Positions 1-10,657 are shown, counted from the first letter of the stretch. The stretch is DNA of 64,000 nt from Chitiniphilus shinanonensis DSM 23277 (GCF_000374805.1 NZ_KB895342.1:62001-126000); one strand, 5' to 3'. Notes: generated by a model from the sequence alone, not told the origin. Numbers and translations: made by a program.

Positions 1-1
1 G

Positions 2-214
2 ATGTACCATGACCAGGGCCTGCCGGTGCTGAAATTCGCCAGCTTCGGCCACGGCATCAACGTCACCCTCGGCCTGCCGCTGATCCGCACCTCGGTCGAT
101 CACGGCACCGCGCTCGACCTGGCCGGCAGCGGCAAGGCCGACCCGGGCAGCCTGGCAGCCGCCGTGGCGCTGGCGCAGGAACTGGTCCAGGCCGCCGCCC
201 GCCCCTCTCATTGA
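2..214 (+). CDS. pdxA: PdxA, C-terminal fragment
   Basis: This is the last 70 residues of 4-hydroxythreonine-4-phosphate dehydrogenase, the NAD-dependent enzyme of pyridoxal 5'-phosphate synthesis. The gene is cut by the window edge, so the methionine at base 2 is internal. The visible part holds the family's YHDQG motif at the very start, followed by the [20 protein letters not shown] stretch typical of the PdxA C-terminus, where substrate and divalent metal are bound. The stop codon lies 5 bases before the ATG of rsmA, so the two genes are probably co-transcribed, an arrangement common in proteobacteria. Confidence 0.93.
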   Translation: MYHDQGLPVLKFASFGHGINVTLGLPLIRTSVDHGTALDLAGSGKADPGSLAAAVALAQELVQAAARPSH

Positions 215-219
215 CCGCC

Positions 220-1020
220 ATGGCACATATCCCGCGCAAACGTTTCGGCCAGAACTTCCTGCAGGACCAGGGCGTGATCGCCGATATCGTCAACGCCGTC
301 GATCCGCATCCGGGCGACGCGCTGGTCGAGATCGGCCCCGGCCTCGCCGCGCTGACCGCGCCGCTGATCGCGCGTGCCGGCCGCCTGCACGCGGTGGAGA
401 TCGACCGCGACATCGTCGCTCACCTGTCGCAGCGCTACAGCGACGACGAACTGGTCATCCACAACGTCGACGCGCTGAAGTTCGACTTCGGCCAGCTCGC
501 CGACGAGATCGCCGCCGGCGGCAAGCTGCGGCTGGTCGGCAATCTGCCGTACAACATCTCGACACCGCTGCTGTTCCACCTGGCCAGCTTCTCCCCGCGC
601 ATCGCCGACATGCACTTCATGTTGCAGAAGGAAGTGGTCGATCGCATGGTCGCCGAGCCGTCGACGCCCGACTACGGGCGGCTGTCGGTGATGCTGCAAC
701 TGCGCTTCTACATGGAACGGGTGATCGACGTGCCGCCGGGCGCGTTCTACCCGCCGCCCAAGGTGGATTCGGCGGTGGTGCGCCTGCTGCCGTGGCCCGA
801 ACCGCGCTACGTGGTGCACGACCTGGGCCGGCTGGAGGATCTGGTGGTGGCCGCCTTCGCCCAGCGCCGCAAGACGCTGCGCAACAACCTCAAGGGCATC
901 GTCGACGACGCGCTGTTCAGCACCCTGGGCATCAACCCCGGCCTGCGCCCGGAAAACCTGGAAGTCGGCCAGTTCGTCGCGCTGGCCAATGCGCTGGAGC
1001 ACGGCGTGGCACGCGCCTAG
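220..1020 (+). CDS. rsmA: 16S rRNA dimethyladenosine transferase RsmA (KsgA)
   Basis: RsmA uses S-adenosylmethionine to dimethylate the two adjacent adenines in the loop of helix 45 of 16S rRNA, a late step of 30S subunit assembly. The 266-residue product has the N-terminal KRFGQNFL signature, the SAM-binding loop [10 protein letters not shown] near residue 38, the acidic VEIDRD strand after it and the catalytic NLPY motif (GNLPYNIS) near residue 108. The length is normal for the family. I chose ATG at 220; a TTG at 211 in the same frame would add three residues but overlaps the pdxA stop. It is probably translated from the same transcript as pdxA. Confidence 0.96.
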   Translation: MAHIPRKRFGQNFLQDQGVIADIVNAVDPHPGDALVEIGPGLAALTAPLIARAGRLHAVEIDRDIVAHLSQRYSDDELVIHNVDALKFDFGQLADEIAAGGKLRLVGNLPYNISTPLLFHLASFSPRIADMHFMLQKEVVDRMVAEPSTPDYGRLSVMLQLRFYMERVIDVPPGAFYPPPKVDSAVVRLLPWPEPRYVVHDLGRLEDLVVAAFAQRRKTLRNNLKGIVDDALFSTLGINPGLRPENLEVGQFVALANALEHGVARA

Positions 1021-1182
1021 CGCGCACGGCAAGCGGCGCAATGCCTGCGCGCGGCGCTGCCGCCGCGCCGTGGTGATGAATGCCGGTTCTCGCCGCTCGC
1101 CCTGCCGCCTCGGGGATTTCCCGCCTTGCGCAGCGGCGCGCCAGCCGCCCACACTGCGGCAATCCAAGGCGAGACCCCTCCC

Positions 1183-1923
1183 ATGATCCGCTTCAACAAC
1201 GTCAACAAGTGGTACGGCCGCGAGCACCACGTGCTCAAGAACATCAATCTCAAGGTGAACGCCGGCGAGGTGGTGGTGGTCTGCGGGCCGTCCGGCTCGG
1301 GCAAATCCACCCTGATCCGCACCATCAACCAGCTCGAACCGATCGAACAGGGCGAGATCTGGGTGGACGAGGTGCAGGTGAACAACCCGCGCACCAACAT
1401 CAACCGCCTGCGCGAGGAAGTCGGCTTCGTCTTCCAGCACTTCAATCTCTACCCGCACCTGTCGGTGCTGGACAACATCACGCTGGCACCGATCAAGGTG
1501 AAGAAGCTCGCGCCCGAGGCCGCGCGCGAACGGGCGCTGGAACTGCTCGTCCGGGTCGGCCTGGAGCACAAGCGCGACGCCTATCCATCCAATCTTTCCG
1601 GCGGCCAGCAGCAGCGCGTGGCCATTGCGCGCGGGCTGGCGATGCAGCCCAAAGTGATGTTGTTCGACGAGCCCACCAGCGCGCTCGATCCGGAAATGAT
1701 CGGCGAGGTATTGCAGGTGATGCAGGATCTGGCCAAGTCCGGCATGACCATGATGGTGGTCACCCACGAAATGGGCTTCGCCCGCGAAGTGGCCGACCGG
1801 GTGATCTTCCTCGACCACGGCGAAATCCTCGAGGACACCCAGCCCGAGTGGTTCTTCACCCGTCCGCAGCACGAGCGCTCGCGTCAGTTCCTGCGCCAGG
1901 TTCTGGCGCCAATGCACGGCTGA
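1183..1923 (+). CDS. Amino-acid ABC transporter ATPase (GltL-like, first copy)
   Basis: This 246-residue ATPase belongs to the polar amino-acid uptake family (GltL/GlnQ/HisP). It has Walker [10 protein letters not shown], the Q-loop in [12 protein letters not shown], the signature LSGGQQQR, Walker [15 protein letters not shown] and the H-loop [10 protein letters not shown]. It lies immediately upstream of the gltI binding-protein gene and is closely similar to the ATPase at 4585-5313. The transporter locus therefore carries two ATPase genes around one binding protein and one permease pair. The start is the ATG at 1183 ([10 protein letters not shown]); upstream in-frame codons give no family sequence. 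Whether it serves this transporter or another binding-protein/permease set cannot be told from sequence. Confidence 0.9.
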   Translation: MIRFNNVNKWYGREHHVLKNINLKVNAGEVVVVCGPSGSGKSTLIRTINQLEPIEQGEIWVDEVQVNNPRTNINRLREEVGFVFQHFNLYPHLSVLDNITLAPIKVKKLAPEAARERALELLVRVGLEHKRDAYPSNLSGGQQQRVAIARGLAMQPKVMLFDEPTSALDPEMIGEVLQVMQDLAKSGMTMMVVTHEMGFAREVADRVIFLDHGEILEDTQPEWFFTRPQHERSRQFLRQVLAPMHG

Positions 1924-1948
1924 TCGGCCAAAAATAGCCGACATTGTC

Positions 1949-1978
1949 CGAAATTCGGCGATGTTGCTTTGCCGCGCC
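1949..1978. repeat. Short inverted repeat before gltI
   Basis: The gap between the first ATPase gene and gltI contains an imperfect dyad centred on CCGAAATTCGG, with flanks that continue the symmetry weakly (ACATTGTCCGAA against TTCGGCGATGT). It has no T-run, so it is not an obvious terminator. It could be an operator for the binding-protein gene. A TATACT hexamer at 2020-2025 could be a -10 element, but no convincing -35 box accompanies it. Confidence 0.3.
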
Positions 1979-2059
1979 CGCTAGGGATATCACTGAGAGC
2001 AGGGGGTGGCCACCCTGCCTATACTAGCGATCACAACTTTCCGCCCCCTGGAGTGTGAG

Positions 2060-2956
2060 ATGAAATCCATGTTGCGCCTCGGCCTTGTCGCCACCGCACT
2101 GATCGCCGCCGGCGCCCACGCCGAAGAACTGACCGGCACGCTGAAGAAGATCAAGGACAACGGCGTGATCGTCATCGGTCACCGCGACTCGTCGATTCCG
2201 TTCTCCTACCTGAACAACCAGAAGCCCATCGGCTACTCGATGGACCTGGCCGACCAGATCGTCGCCAACGTCAAGAAGGAACTGAAGATGCCCAATCTTC
2301 AGGTCCGCTATACGCTGGTGACCTCGCAGACCCGCATCCCGCTGGTGCAGAACGGCACGGTGGACTTCGAATGCGGCTCCACCACCAATAACCTGGAACG
2401 TCAGAAGCAGGTGGCGTTCTCGGTGGGCATCTTCGAGATCGGCACCCGCCTGCTGACCAAGAAGACCTCCGGCGTGAAGGATTTCGGCGACCTCTCCGGC
2501 AAGAACGTGGTCACCACCGCCGGCACCACTTCCGAGCGGCTGCTCAAGGCGATGAACGCCGAGAAGAAGCTGAACATGAACATCATCAGCGCCAAGGATC
2601 ACGGCGAATCGTTCCTGATGCTGGAATCGGGCCGCGCGGTGGCGTTCATGATGGACGACGCGCTGCTGGCCGGTGAAATGGCCAAGGCCAAGAAGCCCGA
2701 CGACTGGGCGATCGTCGGCAAGCCGCAATCCTACGAAATCTACGGTTGCAGCCTGCGCAAGGACGATCCGCAGTTCAAGAAGGTGGTGGACGACGCGCTC
2801 AAGGCCACTTTTGCCTCGCCGCAGATGGCGACCATCTACAAGCGCTGGTTCCAGAGCCCGGTGCCGCCCAAGGGCCTGAACCTGAACTTCCCGATGAGCC
2901 AGGAGCTGAAGGAACTGCTGGCCAACCCCACCGACAAGTCCGCCGAACAGATGTAA
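2060..2956 (+). CDS. gltI: Glutamate/aspartate periplasmic binding protein GltI
   Basis: This 298-residue solute-binding protein delivers glutamate and aspartate to the GltJK permease. It begins with a signal peptide (MKSMLRLGLVATALIAAGAH, cleavage near AHA-EE). The start of the mature chain (TGTLKKIKDNGVIVIGHRDS), the DLADQIV segment and FECGSTTNN match the GltI branch of family 3 binding proteins. I chose ATG 2060 because it starts the signal peptide and has GGAG at a suitable distance; the frame is open further upstream. A strong hairpin with a T-run follows before gltJ, as expected when the binding protein is needed in excess over the membrane subunits. Confidence 0.93.
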   Translation: MKSMLRLGLVATALIAAGAHAEELTGTLKKIKDNGVIVIGHRDSSIPFSYLNNQKPIGYSMDLADQIVANVKKELKMPNLQVRYTLVTSQTRIPLVQNGTVDFECGSTTNNLERQKQVAFSVGIFEIGTRLLTKKTSGVKDFGDLSGKNVVTTAGTTSERLLKAMNAEKKLNMNIISAKDHGESFLMLESGRAVAFMMDDALLAGEMAKAKKPDDWAIVGKPQSYEIYGCSLRKDDPQFKKVVDDALKATFASPQMATIYKRWFQSPVPPKGLNLNFPMSQELKELLANPTDKSAEQM

Positions 2957-3069
2957 CGCCCTGGCTTCCGGCCGCGCGCCACCGCCACGGCGGAATGCGG
3001 CCGGACAGCCAACGGCATCCAGCCGTACCTGGCGCCTCTTGGGCGCCATGCTGACGGGCAGCGGCATGG

Positions 3070-3113
3070 ATCGGCGCATCTTCGCGGAACTCCTCGCGAA
3101 TGCGCCGATTTTT
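3070..3113 (+). terminator. Attenuating hairpin between gltI and gltJ
   Basis: A stem of 15 base pairs with one 2-base bulge (arms 3070-3086 and 3095-3109, loop of 8) is followed by TTTTT at 3109-3113, then gltJ begins 60 bases later with a strong ribosome binding site. It looks like an intrinsic terminator that would allow only part of transcription through, giving more binding protein than permease. Confidence 0.75.
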
Positions 3114-3174
3114 GTATCCATGCCGCTCGAACGCGTTTGAAACGCGACGGCCTGCGACATCAAGGAGGAAAACC

Positions 3175-3921
3175 ATGAATTACAACTGGGACTGGAGTGT
3201 TTTCTTCAAGTCCACGGGCATCGGCAGCGAAATCTACCTGGATTGGTTCATCACCGGCCTGGGCTGGACCGTCGCGCTGTCGCTGTCGTCCTGGGTGATC
3301 GCCTTGCTGCTGGGCACGGTGCTCGGCGTGATGCGCACCCTGCCCGGCCGCTTCGCCGCACGCTTCGCCACCGTCTACGTCGAGCTGTTCCGCAACGTGC
3401 CGCTGCTGGTGCAGTTGTTCGTCTGGTACTTCCTGGTGCCGGACTGGCTGCCGGAAAAGCTGGAGCTGTGGTTCAAACAGGATCTGCATCCGGCCACCAG
3501 CGCCTTCATCAGCGTCACCGTCTGCCTGGGGCTGTTCACCGCCGCGCGCGTCTGCGAGCAGGTGCGCACCGGCATCCAGGCACTGCCGCGCGGCCAGGCG
3601 ATGGCCGCCTACGCGCTGGGGCTGCGGCTGCCGCAGGTGTACCGCAAGGTGCTGCTGCCGCAGGCGTTCCGCATCATCATCCCGCCGCTGACCAGCGAAT
3701 TCCTCAACGTGTTCAAGAACTCGTCGGTGGCGTCGCTGATCGGCCTGATGGAGCTGCTGGCGCAGACCAAACAGACTGCCGAGTTCACCGCCAACCTGTT
3801 CGAGGCCTTCACCCTGGCGACCGTGATCTACTTCGTGCTCAACATGGCGCTGATGCTGATCATGCGCGGCGTGGAAAAGCGCGTGCGCGTACCCGGCCTG
3901 ATCGCACTGGGAGGCAAGTGA
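3175..3921 (+). CDS. gltJ: Glutamate/aspartate ABC transporter permease GltJ
   Basis: This 248-residue inner-membrane permease pairs with GltK to form the translocation path. It has several hydrophobic segments and the cytoplasmic EAA loop (EQVRTGIQALPRGQAMAAYA then ALGL and LPQAFR) that docks on the ATPase. The start is ATG 3175, directly preceded by the near-perfect ribosome binding site AAGGAGG at 3163-3169; the open frame runs further upstream but without family sequence. gltJ, gltK and gltL follow each other with 1-base spacing or overlap, so they are one translational unit. Confidence 0.93.
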   Translation: MNYNWDWSVFFKSTGIGSEIYLDWFITGLGWTVALSLSSWVIALLLGTVLGVMRTLPGRFAARFATVYVELFRNVPLLVQLFVWYFLVPDWLPEKLELWFKQDLHPATSAFISVTVCLGLFTAARVCEQVRTGIQALPRGQAMAAYALGLRLPQVYRKVLLPQAFRIIIPPLTSEFLNVFKNSSVASLIGLMELLAQTKQTAEFTANLFEAFTLATVIYFVLNMALMLIMRGVEKRVRVPGLIALGGK

Positions 3922-3922
3922 C

Positions 3923-4584
3923 ATGGACTTCACCCAGATCGTCAACGCGTTCCCGTCGCTGGGCGACGGCCTGCTGCTGACCCTCGAACTGACCGTGCTG
4001 GCGGTGATCGGCGGCGTGGTGATCGGCACCCTGCTGGCGCTGGCGCGGCTGTCCAACAGCCGCGTGCTGTCGTGGCTGGCGGGGTTCTACGTCAATTACT
4101 TCCGCTCGATCCCGCTGCTGCTGGTCATCACCTGGTTCTACTTCGTGGTGCCGTTCATGGTGGGCTGGGTCACCGGCACCAACCAGCCGATCGGCGCCTT
4201 CACCTCGTGCCTGATCGCCTTCATGATGTTCGAGGCCGCGTACTTCTGCGAAATCGTGCGCGCCGGCATCCAGTCGATCAGCAAGGGGCAGGTCAACGCG
4301 GCCTACGCGCTCGGCATGACCTACGGCCAGGCGATGCGGCTGGTGGTGCTGCCGCTGGCGTTCCGCAAGATGACGCCGTTGCTGTTGCAGCAGTCGATCA
4401 TCCTGTTCCAGGATACGTCGCTGGTCTACGCCGTCGGCCTGATGGACTTCCTGAACGTGGCCCGCTCGCAGGGCGACATCACCGGCGAGCTGCATACCTT
4501 CCTGCTGTTCGCCGGCCTTGTGTATTTCGTGATCAGTTTCGGCGCCTCCACCCTGGTGAAGCGCCTGCAGAAGAGGTTGACCGT

Positions 4585-4588
<4 letters not shown>
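3923..4588 (+). CDS. gltK: Glutamate/aspartate ABC transporter permease GltK
   Basis: This is the second permease subunit, 221 residues, with several membrane helices. Its EAA loop (EIVRAGIQSISKGQVNAAYA, then LGMTYGQ and LPLAFRKM) would contact GltL. The ATG follows the gltJ stop by one base. Its own stop overlaps the start of the downstream ATPase gene (ATGA), showing translational coupling. The FRSIPLLLVITWFYF segment is typical of the HisM/GltK permease family. Confidence 0.93.
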
Positions 4589-5313
<725 letters not shown>

Positions 5314-5331
5314 AGCATCGCCGCACGACCG

Positions 5332-5363
5332 GACAGGCCCCTTCACGGGGCCTGTCTGTTTTT
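5332..5363 (+). terminator. Intrinsic terminator of the glt transport operon
   Basis: A perfect 10-bp stem (GACAGGCCCC at 5332-5341 with GGGGCCTGTC at 5347-5356, loop TTCAC) is followed by TG and TTTTT at 5359-5363. It sits 18 bases after the gltL stop and just before the convergent GGDEF/EAL gene, whose stop is at 5377. Confidence 0.9.
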
Positions 5364-5376
5364 GGGCGATACCGCG

Positions 5377-7989
5377 TCAGATCTTGCCGGACAGCCCCAG
5401 GCGCATCCACAGCTCGGCCACGCCGGACGGCACCGGCTCGCTGAAATGGAAGCCTTGCAGGAAGTGCACGCCCAGCCCTTGCAGGAAGCGCGCGGTCTCC
5501 AGGTTCTCCACCCCTTCCACCACGATCTGCATGTCCAGACCGCTGGCGAGCTGGACGATGGCCTGCATGATGCGGCGACCTTCCTCGGTGTGCAGGCGCT
5601 GGGTGAACGAGACGTCCACCTTCAGCAGCTGCGCCGGCATTTCGTGCAGCTGCGACAGCGACGAGTAGCCGGTGCCGAAGTCGTCGATCGCCAGGCGGAA
5701 ACCGGCGGCGCCCAGCAGCTTGAGGTGCTTGAGCTGGCGCGAGTAGTCGGTCAGCGCCACCGATTCGGTGATCTCCAGGATCACGTCGGACGGGCGCAGG
5801 CGGAATTCGTTGAGGCGCTCGACCAGATTGGAGACGAAGCGCGGCGCGAACAGCTGGCTGCGCGAGATGTTGAGCATCAGCTTCTGCGGCAGTCCGGCGT
5901 CGCGCCACTCGCGCAGCTTGCAGAACGCCTGGTGGGTCACCACGTCCGACAGTTCCTGGATCAGGCCCACCTTCTCCGCCATCGGGATGAACAGCTCGGG
6001 GCTGATCCAGCCGCTCTTGTCGTCCTGCCAGCGCGCCAGCGCCTCGATGGCGAACACTTCGCCGCCCTTGGCCTGGACGATGGGCTGGTAGAACACCTGG
6101 AGGCTGCCCAGGCGGATCGCGTCCGACAGCCGCGCCTGGATCGCCACGTGCTCGCGGCCCAGCGCCTTCAGGTGCAGGATGTCGCTGTAGAAGCACACGT
6201 TGTTCCGGCCGGCGTTCTTGGCGTGGTACATGGTGTGGTCGGCGGCGGTGAGCAGTTCCTCGCCCGACTCGGCGTTGTCCGGATAGACCGCGAAGCCGAC
6301 GCTGATGGTCGGCTTGGCTTCCATGCCGTCCAGCACCACGCCCTGGCGCGCCGCCTGACGCAGACGCTCGGCGATGTCGGCCAGCCGCGCGGTGTCGGTC
6401 AGATCCGGCAGCACCACCACGAATTCGTCGCCCCCCCAGCGCGCCAGCAGGTCATTGTCGCGCAGCACGCCCTTCAGGCGGTTCGACAGATTGACCAGCA
6501 GCTCGTCGCCGATCTTGTGGCCGAAGGCGTCGTTGATCTGCTTGAAGTGGTCGAGATCGATGAAGCCCAGCGCCACCTTGGTGTTGTCGCGTCGCGCGCG
6601 GTCCACCGCGTGCGCCAGCGCCTGATCCAGCAACAGCCGGTTGGGCAGCTTGGTCAGCGTGTCGTAGTGCGCGAGCTGGGTGATGTGCTGTTCGTTCAGA
6701 TGCGCCACGGTCACATCGCGCAGCACGCCGCGCACGCCGTGACAGCCGCCGTCCGGCCCGCGCTGGGCGATCAGCCGCGCCTCGACCCACAGGAACTCGC
6801 TGGATTCCTGCATCAGGCGGAACCGCTGGCTGGTGGGCTCGGACGATTCGAGCAACCGCGCGAATGCCGCGGCGGTGGTCGGCAGATCCTCGGGGTGGAT
6901 CCAGGTGAACAGCGGCTTGCCGAGGTCCACGCCGAGGTTGCGCGGATCGATGCCGCGCAGCTTGGCCCACGCGGGGGTGAGTTCCAGCAGCTCGGCATCG
7001 GGGTTCATGTCGACGATGGCCTCTTCCAGCAGGTTGAGGGTGTCGAGCATGGTCTTCTTGCGCGCCGCGTCGCGCGCCAGTTCGGTCACGTCGTGCACCA
7101 GCACCACCACGCGCGCCTCGCCCACGGTGACGGGTTGCAGCCGCGCATGCAGCCAGACCCCCGCCTGCGGCAGCGTGCATTGCACCGAGATGCTGCGGCC
7201 GGCCGCCAGCGCTTCCGGCACGCCCCGCGCCAGCTGCTGCGCCATCTCGGGCGGGAACACCGACGCCAGTTGTCGGCCGCTGAGCGTGTCGGAGGCCGGC
7301 AGCGCCGGATGGCCCGACCAGACCTGGCCGATGGTGCCCGATGGCGATACCTCGAACACCATGTCCTCGGTGGCGCCGACCAGCGCCCGCAACCGCTGCT
7401 GGTTGGCCAGCATGGCTTCTTCCATCTGCAAGCGGGTCAGCGCCTGCGCCACGTGGTTGCCCAGCATGGCCAGCAACTTGAGCTCGGTCTGGCTGCGCAC
7501 GCGGCGCTCGTCGTCGTCCAGGAAGCACAGAAAGCCGAACAGCTCGCCGCGATTGAGCAATGGAATGCAGAGGATGCGGCGCGCGCCGATCTGGGCCAGC
7601 AACATCTGCTCGGCCAGCGGCAGCTCCAGCAACGATTTGTTGAGCACCATGCCCACCGCCAGCGTGTCGGCCAGCAAGGAATAGCTGGCGTAGTCGAGCT
7701 GCTTGAACGGCTCCGGCGTCACCGCCGCCAGCCGGGTGTGCGGATCGCGCCAGGCGGCAACCATGCGCGCGCTGGTGCCGCCGGGGGTGTCGAGGTACAG
7801 GCTGACCACGCTGGCGCGGGTCACATCGGACAACGCCAGCATGGCGTCGTTCATACAGGAGGGATCGTCGCCCGCCAGAAGCCGCGCGACCACGCGGTCG
7901 AAGGCGTCGAAATAGGCGTGGTACAGCCCAAGCTCACGCTGGACGACGAAGCGATCGTCATCGGTCACCATCCACTCGGGCTTGGCCAT
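5377..7989 (-). CDS. GAF-PAS-GGDEF-EAL cyclic-di-GMP protein
   Basis: This 870-residue soluble protein shows no membrane segment. In order I see an N-terminal GAF-like domain (about residues 30-200, including ARRILCIPLLNRGELFGFLC), two PAS domains (about 205-430), a GGDEF domain (RWGGDEFVVV near 535) and a C-terminal EAL domain (AIEALARW near 640, then LEITESV and IDDFGTGYSSL). GGDEF and EAL are both intact, and an inhibitory RxxD site (RDND) lies five residues before GGDEF, so both synthesis and breakdown of cyclic-di-GMP are possible. GAF/PAS would sense a cytoplasmic ligand. The start is ATG at 7989 with AAGGGG upstream. It appears monocistronic. Confidence 0.92.
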   Translation of the reverse strand: MAKPEWMVTDDDRFVVQRELGLYHAYFDAFDRVVARLLAGDDPSCMNDAMLALSDVTRASVVSLYLDTPGGTSARMVAAWRDPHTRLAAVTPEPFKQLDYASYSLLADTLAVGMVLNKSLLELPLAEQMLLAQIGARRILCIPLLNRGELFGFLCFLDDDERRVRSQTELKLLAMLGNHVAQALTRLQMEEAMLANQQRLRALVGATEDMVFEVSPSGTIGQVWSGHPALPASDTLSGRQLASVFPPEMAQQLARGVPEALAAGRSISVQCTLPQAGVWLHARLQPVTVGEARVVVLVHDVTELARDAARKKTMLDTLNLLEEAIVDMNPDAELLELTPAWAKLRGIDPRNLGVDLGKPLFTWIHPEDLPTTAAAFARLLESSEPTSQRFRLMQESSEFLWVEARLIAQRGPDGGCHGVRGVLRDVTVAHLNEQHITQLAHYDTLTKLPNRLLLDQALAHAVDRARRDNTKVALGFIDLDHFKQINDAFGHKIGDELLVNLSNRLKGVLRDNDLLARWGGDEFVVVLPDLTDTARLADIAERLRQAARQGVVLDGMEAKPTISVGFAVYPDNAESGEELLTAADHTMYHAKNAGRNNVCFYSDILHLKALGREHVAIQARLSDAIRLGSLQVFYQPIVQAKGGEVFAIEALARWQDDKSGWISPELFIPMAEKVGLIQELSDVVTHQAFCKLREWRDAGLPQKLMLNISRSQLFAPRFVSNLVERLNEFRLRPSDVILEITESVALTDYSRQLKHLKLLGAAGFRLAIDDFGTGYSSLSQLHEMPAQLLKVDVSFTQRLHTEEGRRIMQAIVQLASGLDMQIVVEGVENLETARFLQGLGVHFLQGFHFSEPVPSGVAELWMRLGLSGKI

Positions 7990-8080
7990 CGTTGTTGTTC
8001 CCCTTGGTGGCCGACCCGATCAGGCCGGCACGGCAAGCCCCGGCGCCGGTTCGGACGCGATCGACGGGCTCGTAAATACG

Positions 8081-8112
8081 AAGCCCTCGCGGCTGTTGGC
8101 CAGCGAGGGCTT
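8081..8112 (-). terminator. Possible terminator of topA
   Basis: A perfect 10-bp stem (AAGCCCTCGC at 8081-8090 with GCGAGGGCTT at 8103-8112, 12-base loop) lies in the 292-base gap downstream of topA. On the minus strand it is followed by CGTATTTACG, a weak T-rich tail. I see no gene in the rest of this gap. Confidence 0.4.
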
Positions 8113-8281
8113 GTAAGTTTGCGGGCGGCCTTCGGGCTGGTCAACCCTGCCCGGGCCTGTTGGACGGCCCACCCGCCGGTAGGGCGCGCCAGTGAAGGGG
8201 GCCGGCTTTTCGCACCCGACACACGGCGGCTTTCGCCGCGATGCGTGGCACAAAATGCACCACCCAGCCCTTGCCGTATGC

Positions 8282-10567
8282 TTACTCCTTGGGTGCCGGC
8301 GGCTCGATCACCTCGGACCAGCCGCATTCCTTCTGCGGGCACTTCTTCTCGACGCCGCGACGCTTGGTGGTCTTGATGGTCAGCACCGGCCACTGGCACT
8401 TGGGGCAGGCTTCGGCGATCGGCGGATCCCAGGTGGCGTAGTTGCACTTGGGATAGGTGCTGCACGAGTAGAACAGCTTGCCGTAGCGGCTCTTCTTCTC
8501 CTTCAGCGTGCCCTTGTGGCACTGCGGGCACTCGACGCCGGTATCGCGCGGCGCTTCCAGCGGCTCGATGTGCTTGCACTTGGGATAGGCCGAGCAGCCG
8601 ATGAACTTGCCGTAGCGGCCGCTCTTGATGTGCAGCGGCGAGCCGCATTCGGGACAGGATCGGCCTTCCACCACCTCCGGCTCGGTCGGCGCGGTCTCGG
8701 CGTCCTCGCCCATGTTGCGGGTGTAGTCGCACTCCGGGTAGCCGGTGCAGCCAATGAAGCGGCCGCGCTTGCCCAGCCGGATCGCCAGCTTCTTGCCGCA
8801 CTTGGGGCAATCCTCTTCCAGCTCTTCCTGGGTGACTTCCTTGCGGCTCAGGCTCTGCTTTTCCTCGACCTGCTGCGAGAAACGCTTCCAGAACTCCTCC
8901 AGCACCGGCACCCAGTCCTGGCTGCCGTTGGAGATCTCGTCGAGCTGATCCTCCATCTTGGCGGTGAAGTGGTAGTCGACGTACTGGGTGAAGTGCTCGG
9001 TGAGGAACTTGTTGACCACTTCGCCGGTATCGGTGGGAATCAGCCGCTTCTTGTCGACGTCCACGTATTCGCGATCCTTCAGCGTGCGGATGATCGACGG
9101 ATAGGTGGACGGACGGCCGATGCCGAACTCTTCCAGCGCCTTGACGATGGACGCCTCGGAATAGCGCGGCGGCGGCTGGGTGAAATGCTGCTCGCCGAAG
9201 ATCTTGTCGACCGGCAGCGTCTCGCCTTCCTCCAGCACCGGCAGGCGGGCTTCGTCCTCGTCCTCGACGTCGTCCTCGTCCTCCTGGTACACGGCGATGA
9301 AGCCGGGGAACACCAGCGTCTGGCCGGAGGCGCGGAACACCGCGTCGTCGCCGACCCGGATATCGATGCTGACGGTATCGAACTTGGCCGGCGCCATCTG
9401 GCACGCCAGGGTGCGCTTCCAGATCATCTGGTAGAGCTTGAACTGCTCGGGGCTGAGGAATCCCTTCAGCGATTCGGGCGTGCGGGCGATCGAGGTCGGG
9501 CGGATCGCCTCGTGCGCCTCCTGGGCGTTCTTGGCCTTGTTCTTGTACACCACCGGCGCGGCCGGCAGGTAATGCTTGTCGAAATTGGTCTCGATGTATT
9601 CGCGGATCTCGCCGACGGCCTCGTTGGCCAGCGCCACCGAGTCGGTACGCATATAGGTGATCAGACCGACCGTGCCCTGGCCGATGTCGATGCCTTCGTA
9701 CAGCTGCTGCGCGATGCGCGTGGTGCGGTCGGTGGTCATGCCGAGCTTGCGCACCGCCTCCTGCAACATGGTCGAGGTGGTGAACGGCGCGGCCGGGCTG
9801 CGCGATTTCTTCTTCTTCTCGACCTTGGAAACCGTGGCGTCCTTGCCGGCCAGCGCGCCGACGATGCCGGCCTGCGTCGCCTCGTCGGGGACGTCGAACT
9901 GCTCCAGCTTCTTGCCCTGCCACTCGTTCAGGCGCGCGCCGAACTTGGTGCGGCCCTTGTGGCTGTCCAGGTGGATCGACCAGTATTCCTGGCTGGTGAA
10001 GGCACGGATCTCCAGCTCGCGCTCGCAGATCAGGCGCAGCGCGGGGCTCTGCACCCGGCCGGCCGACAGCCCGGAGCGCACCTTGCGCCACAGCAGCGGC
10101 GACAGGTTGAAGCCCACCAGGTAGTCGAGCGCGCTGCGGGCCTGCTGCGCATCGACCAGGTGGTCGTCGATGTCGCGCGGGTTGGCGACGGCGTTCTTCA
10201 CCGCCGATTCGGTGATCTCGTGGAACACCACGCGCTTGTAGGTCTTGTCCGGCTGGATCAGCTTCTTGCCCTTGAGGATCTCCATGATGTGCCAGGAGAT
10301 CGCCTCGCCTTCGCGGTCCGGGTCAGTTGCCAGATAGATGTGCTGGGCATCCTTCACGGCGGCGCAGATCGCGTCGACGTGCTTTTTGTTCTTGTCGATC
10401 ACCTGGTACTTCATCTTGAAGTCGTGATCGACGTCGACCGAGCCGTCCTTGCGTACCAGACCGCGGACATGCCCGTAGGAAGCGAGGATCTGGAAATCCT
10501 TGCCCAGGTATTTTTGCAGCGTTTTGGCCTTGGACGGCGATTCGACGATCAGCAGGTTGGCAGGCAT
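8282..10567 (-). CDS. topA: DNA topoisomerase I
   Basis: TopA relaxes negative supercoils through a transient 5'-phosphotyrosine link. The 761-residue product starts with the Toprim domain (LLIVESPSKAKT; acidic triad in TDPDREGEAI near 81-90) and has the catalytic tyrosine in GLITYMRTDS (Tyr305). The C-terminus carries four zinc-binding cysteine modules: CPKCGKKL, CPECGSPL, CPQCHKGT and CPKCQWPV, each followed by a second cysteine pair; the last is the most divergent. Four modules is more than the three of E. coli TopA, though their number varies between lineages. It follows smg on the same strand, the usual LysM-dprA-smg-topA order of betaproteobacteria. Confidence 0.96.
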   Translation of the reverse strand: MPANLLIVESPSKAKTLQKYLGKDFQILASYGHVRGLVRKDGSVDVDHDFKMKYQVIDKNKKHVDAICAAVKDAQHIYLATDPDREGEAISWHIMEILKGKKLIQPDKTYKRVVFHEITESAVKNAVANPRDIDDHLVDAQQARSALDYLVGFNLSPLLWRKVRSGLSAGRVQSPALRLICERELEIRAFTSQEYWSIHLDSHKGRTKFGARLNEWQGKKLEQFDVPDEATQAGIVGALAGKDATVSKVEKKKKSRSPAAPFTTSTMLQEAVRKLGMTTDRTTRIAQQLYEGIDIGQGTVGLITYMRTDSVALANEAVGEIREYIETNFDKHYLPAAPVVYKNKAKNAQEAHEAIRPTSIARTPESLKGFLSPEQFKLYQMIWKRTLACQMAPAKFDTVSIDIRVGDDAVFRASGQTLVFPGFIAVYQEDEDDVEDEDEARLPVLEEGETLPVDKIFGEQHFTQPPPRYSEASIVKALEEFGIGRPSTYPSIIRTLKDREYVDVDKKRLIPTDTGEVVNKFLTEHFTQYVDYHFTAKMEDQLDEISNGSQDWVPVLEEFWKRFSQQVEEKQSLSRKEVTQEELEEDCPKCGKKLAIRLGKRGRFIGCTGYPECDYTRNMGEDAETAPTEPEVVEGRSCPECGSPLHIKSGRYGKFIGCSAYPKCKHIEPLEAPRDTGVECPQCHKGTLKEKKSRYGKLFYSCSTYPKCNYATWDPPIAEACPKCQWPVLTIKTTKRRGVEKKCPQKECGWSEVIEPPAPKE

Positions 10568-10657
10568 GGGGTCAGGTTCGAAGTTGGCGCCAAGTCGGCG
10601 CTTTATTAATTAGTGGCGGATTGTGGACAAGGCAAGAGCGCGCCGGTTCATCCGGGC

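Noticed and set aside
5362-10609. Long plus-strand frames over the GGDEF/EAL gene and topA (5362-8376 and 8192-10609)
   Set aside because: They are shadows of two well-supported minus-strand genes and show no family motif or ribosome binding site.
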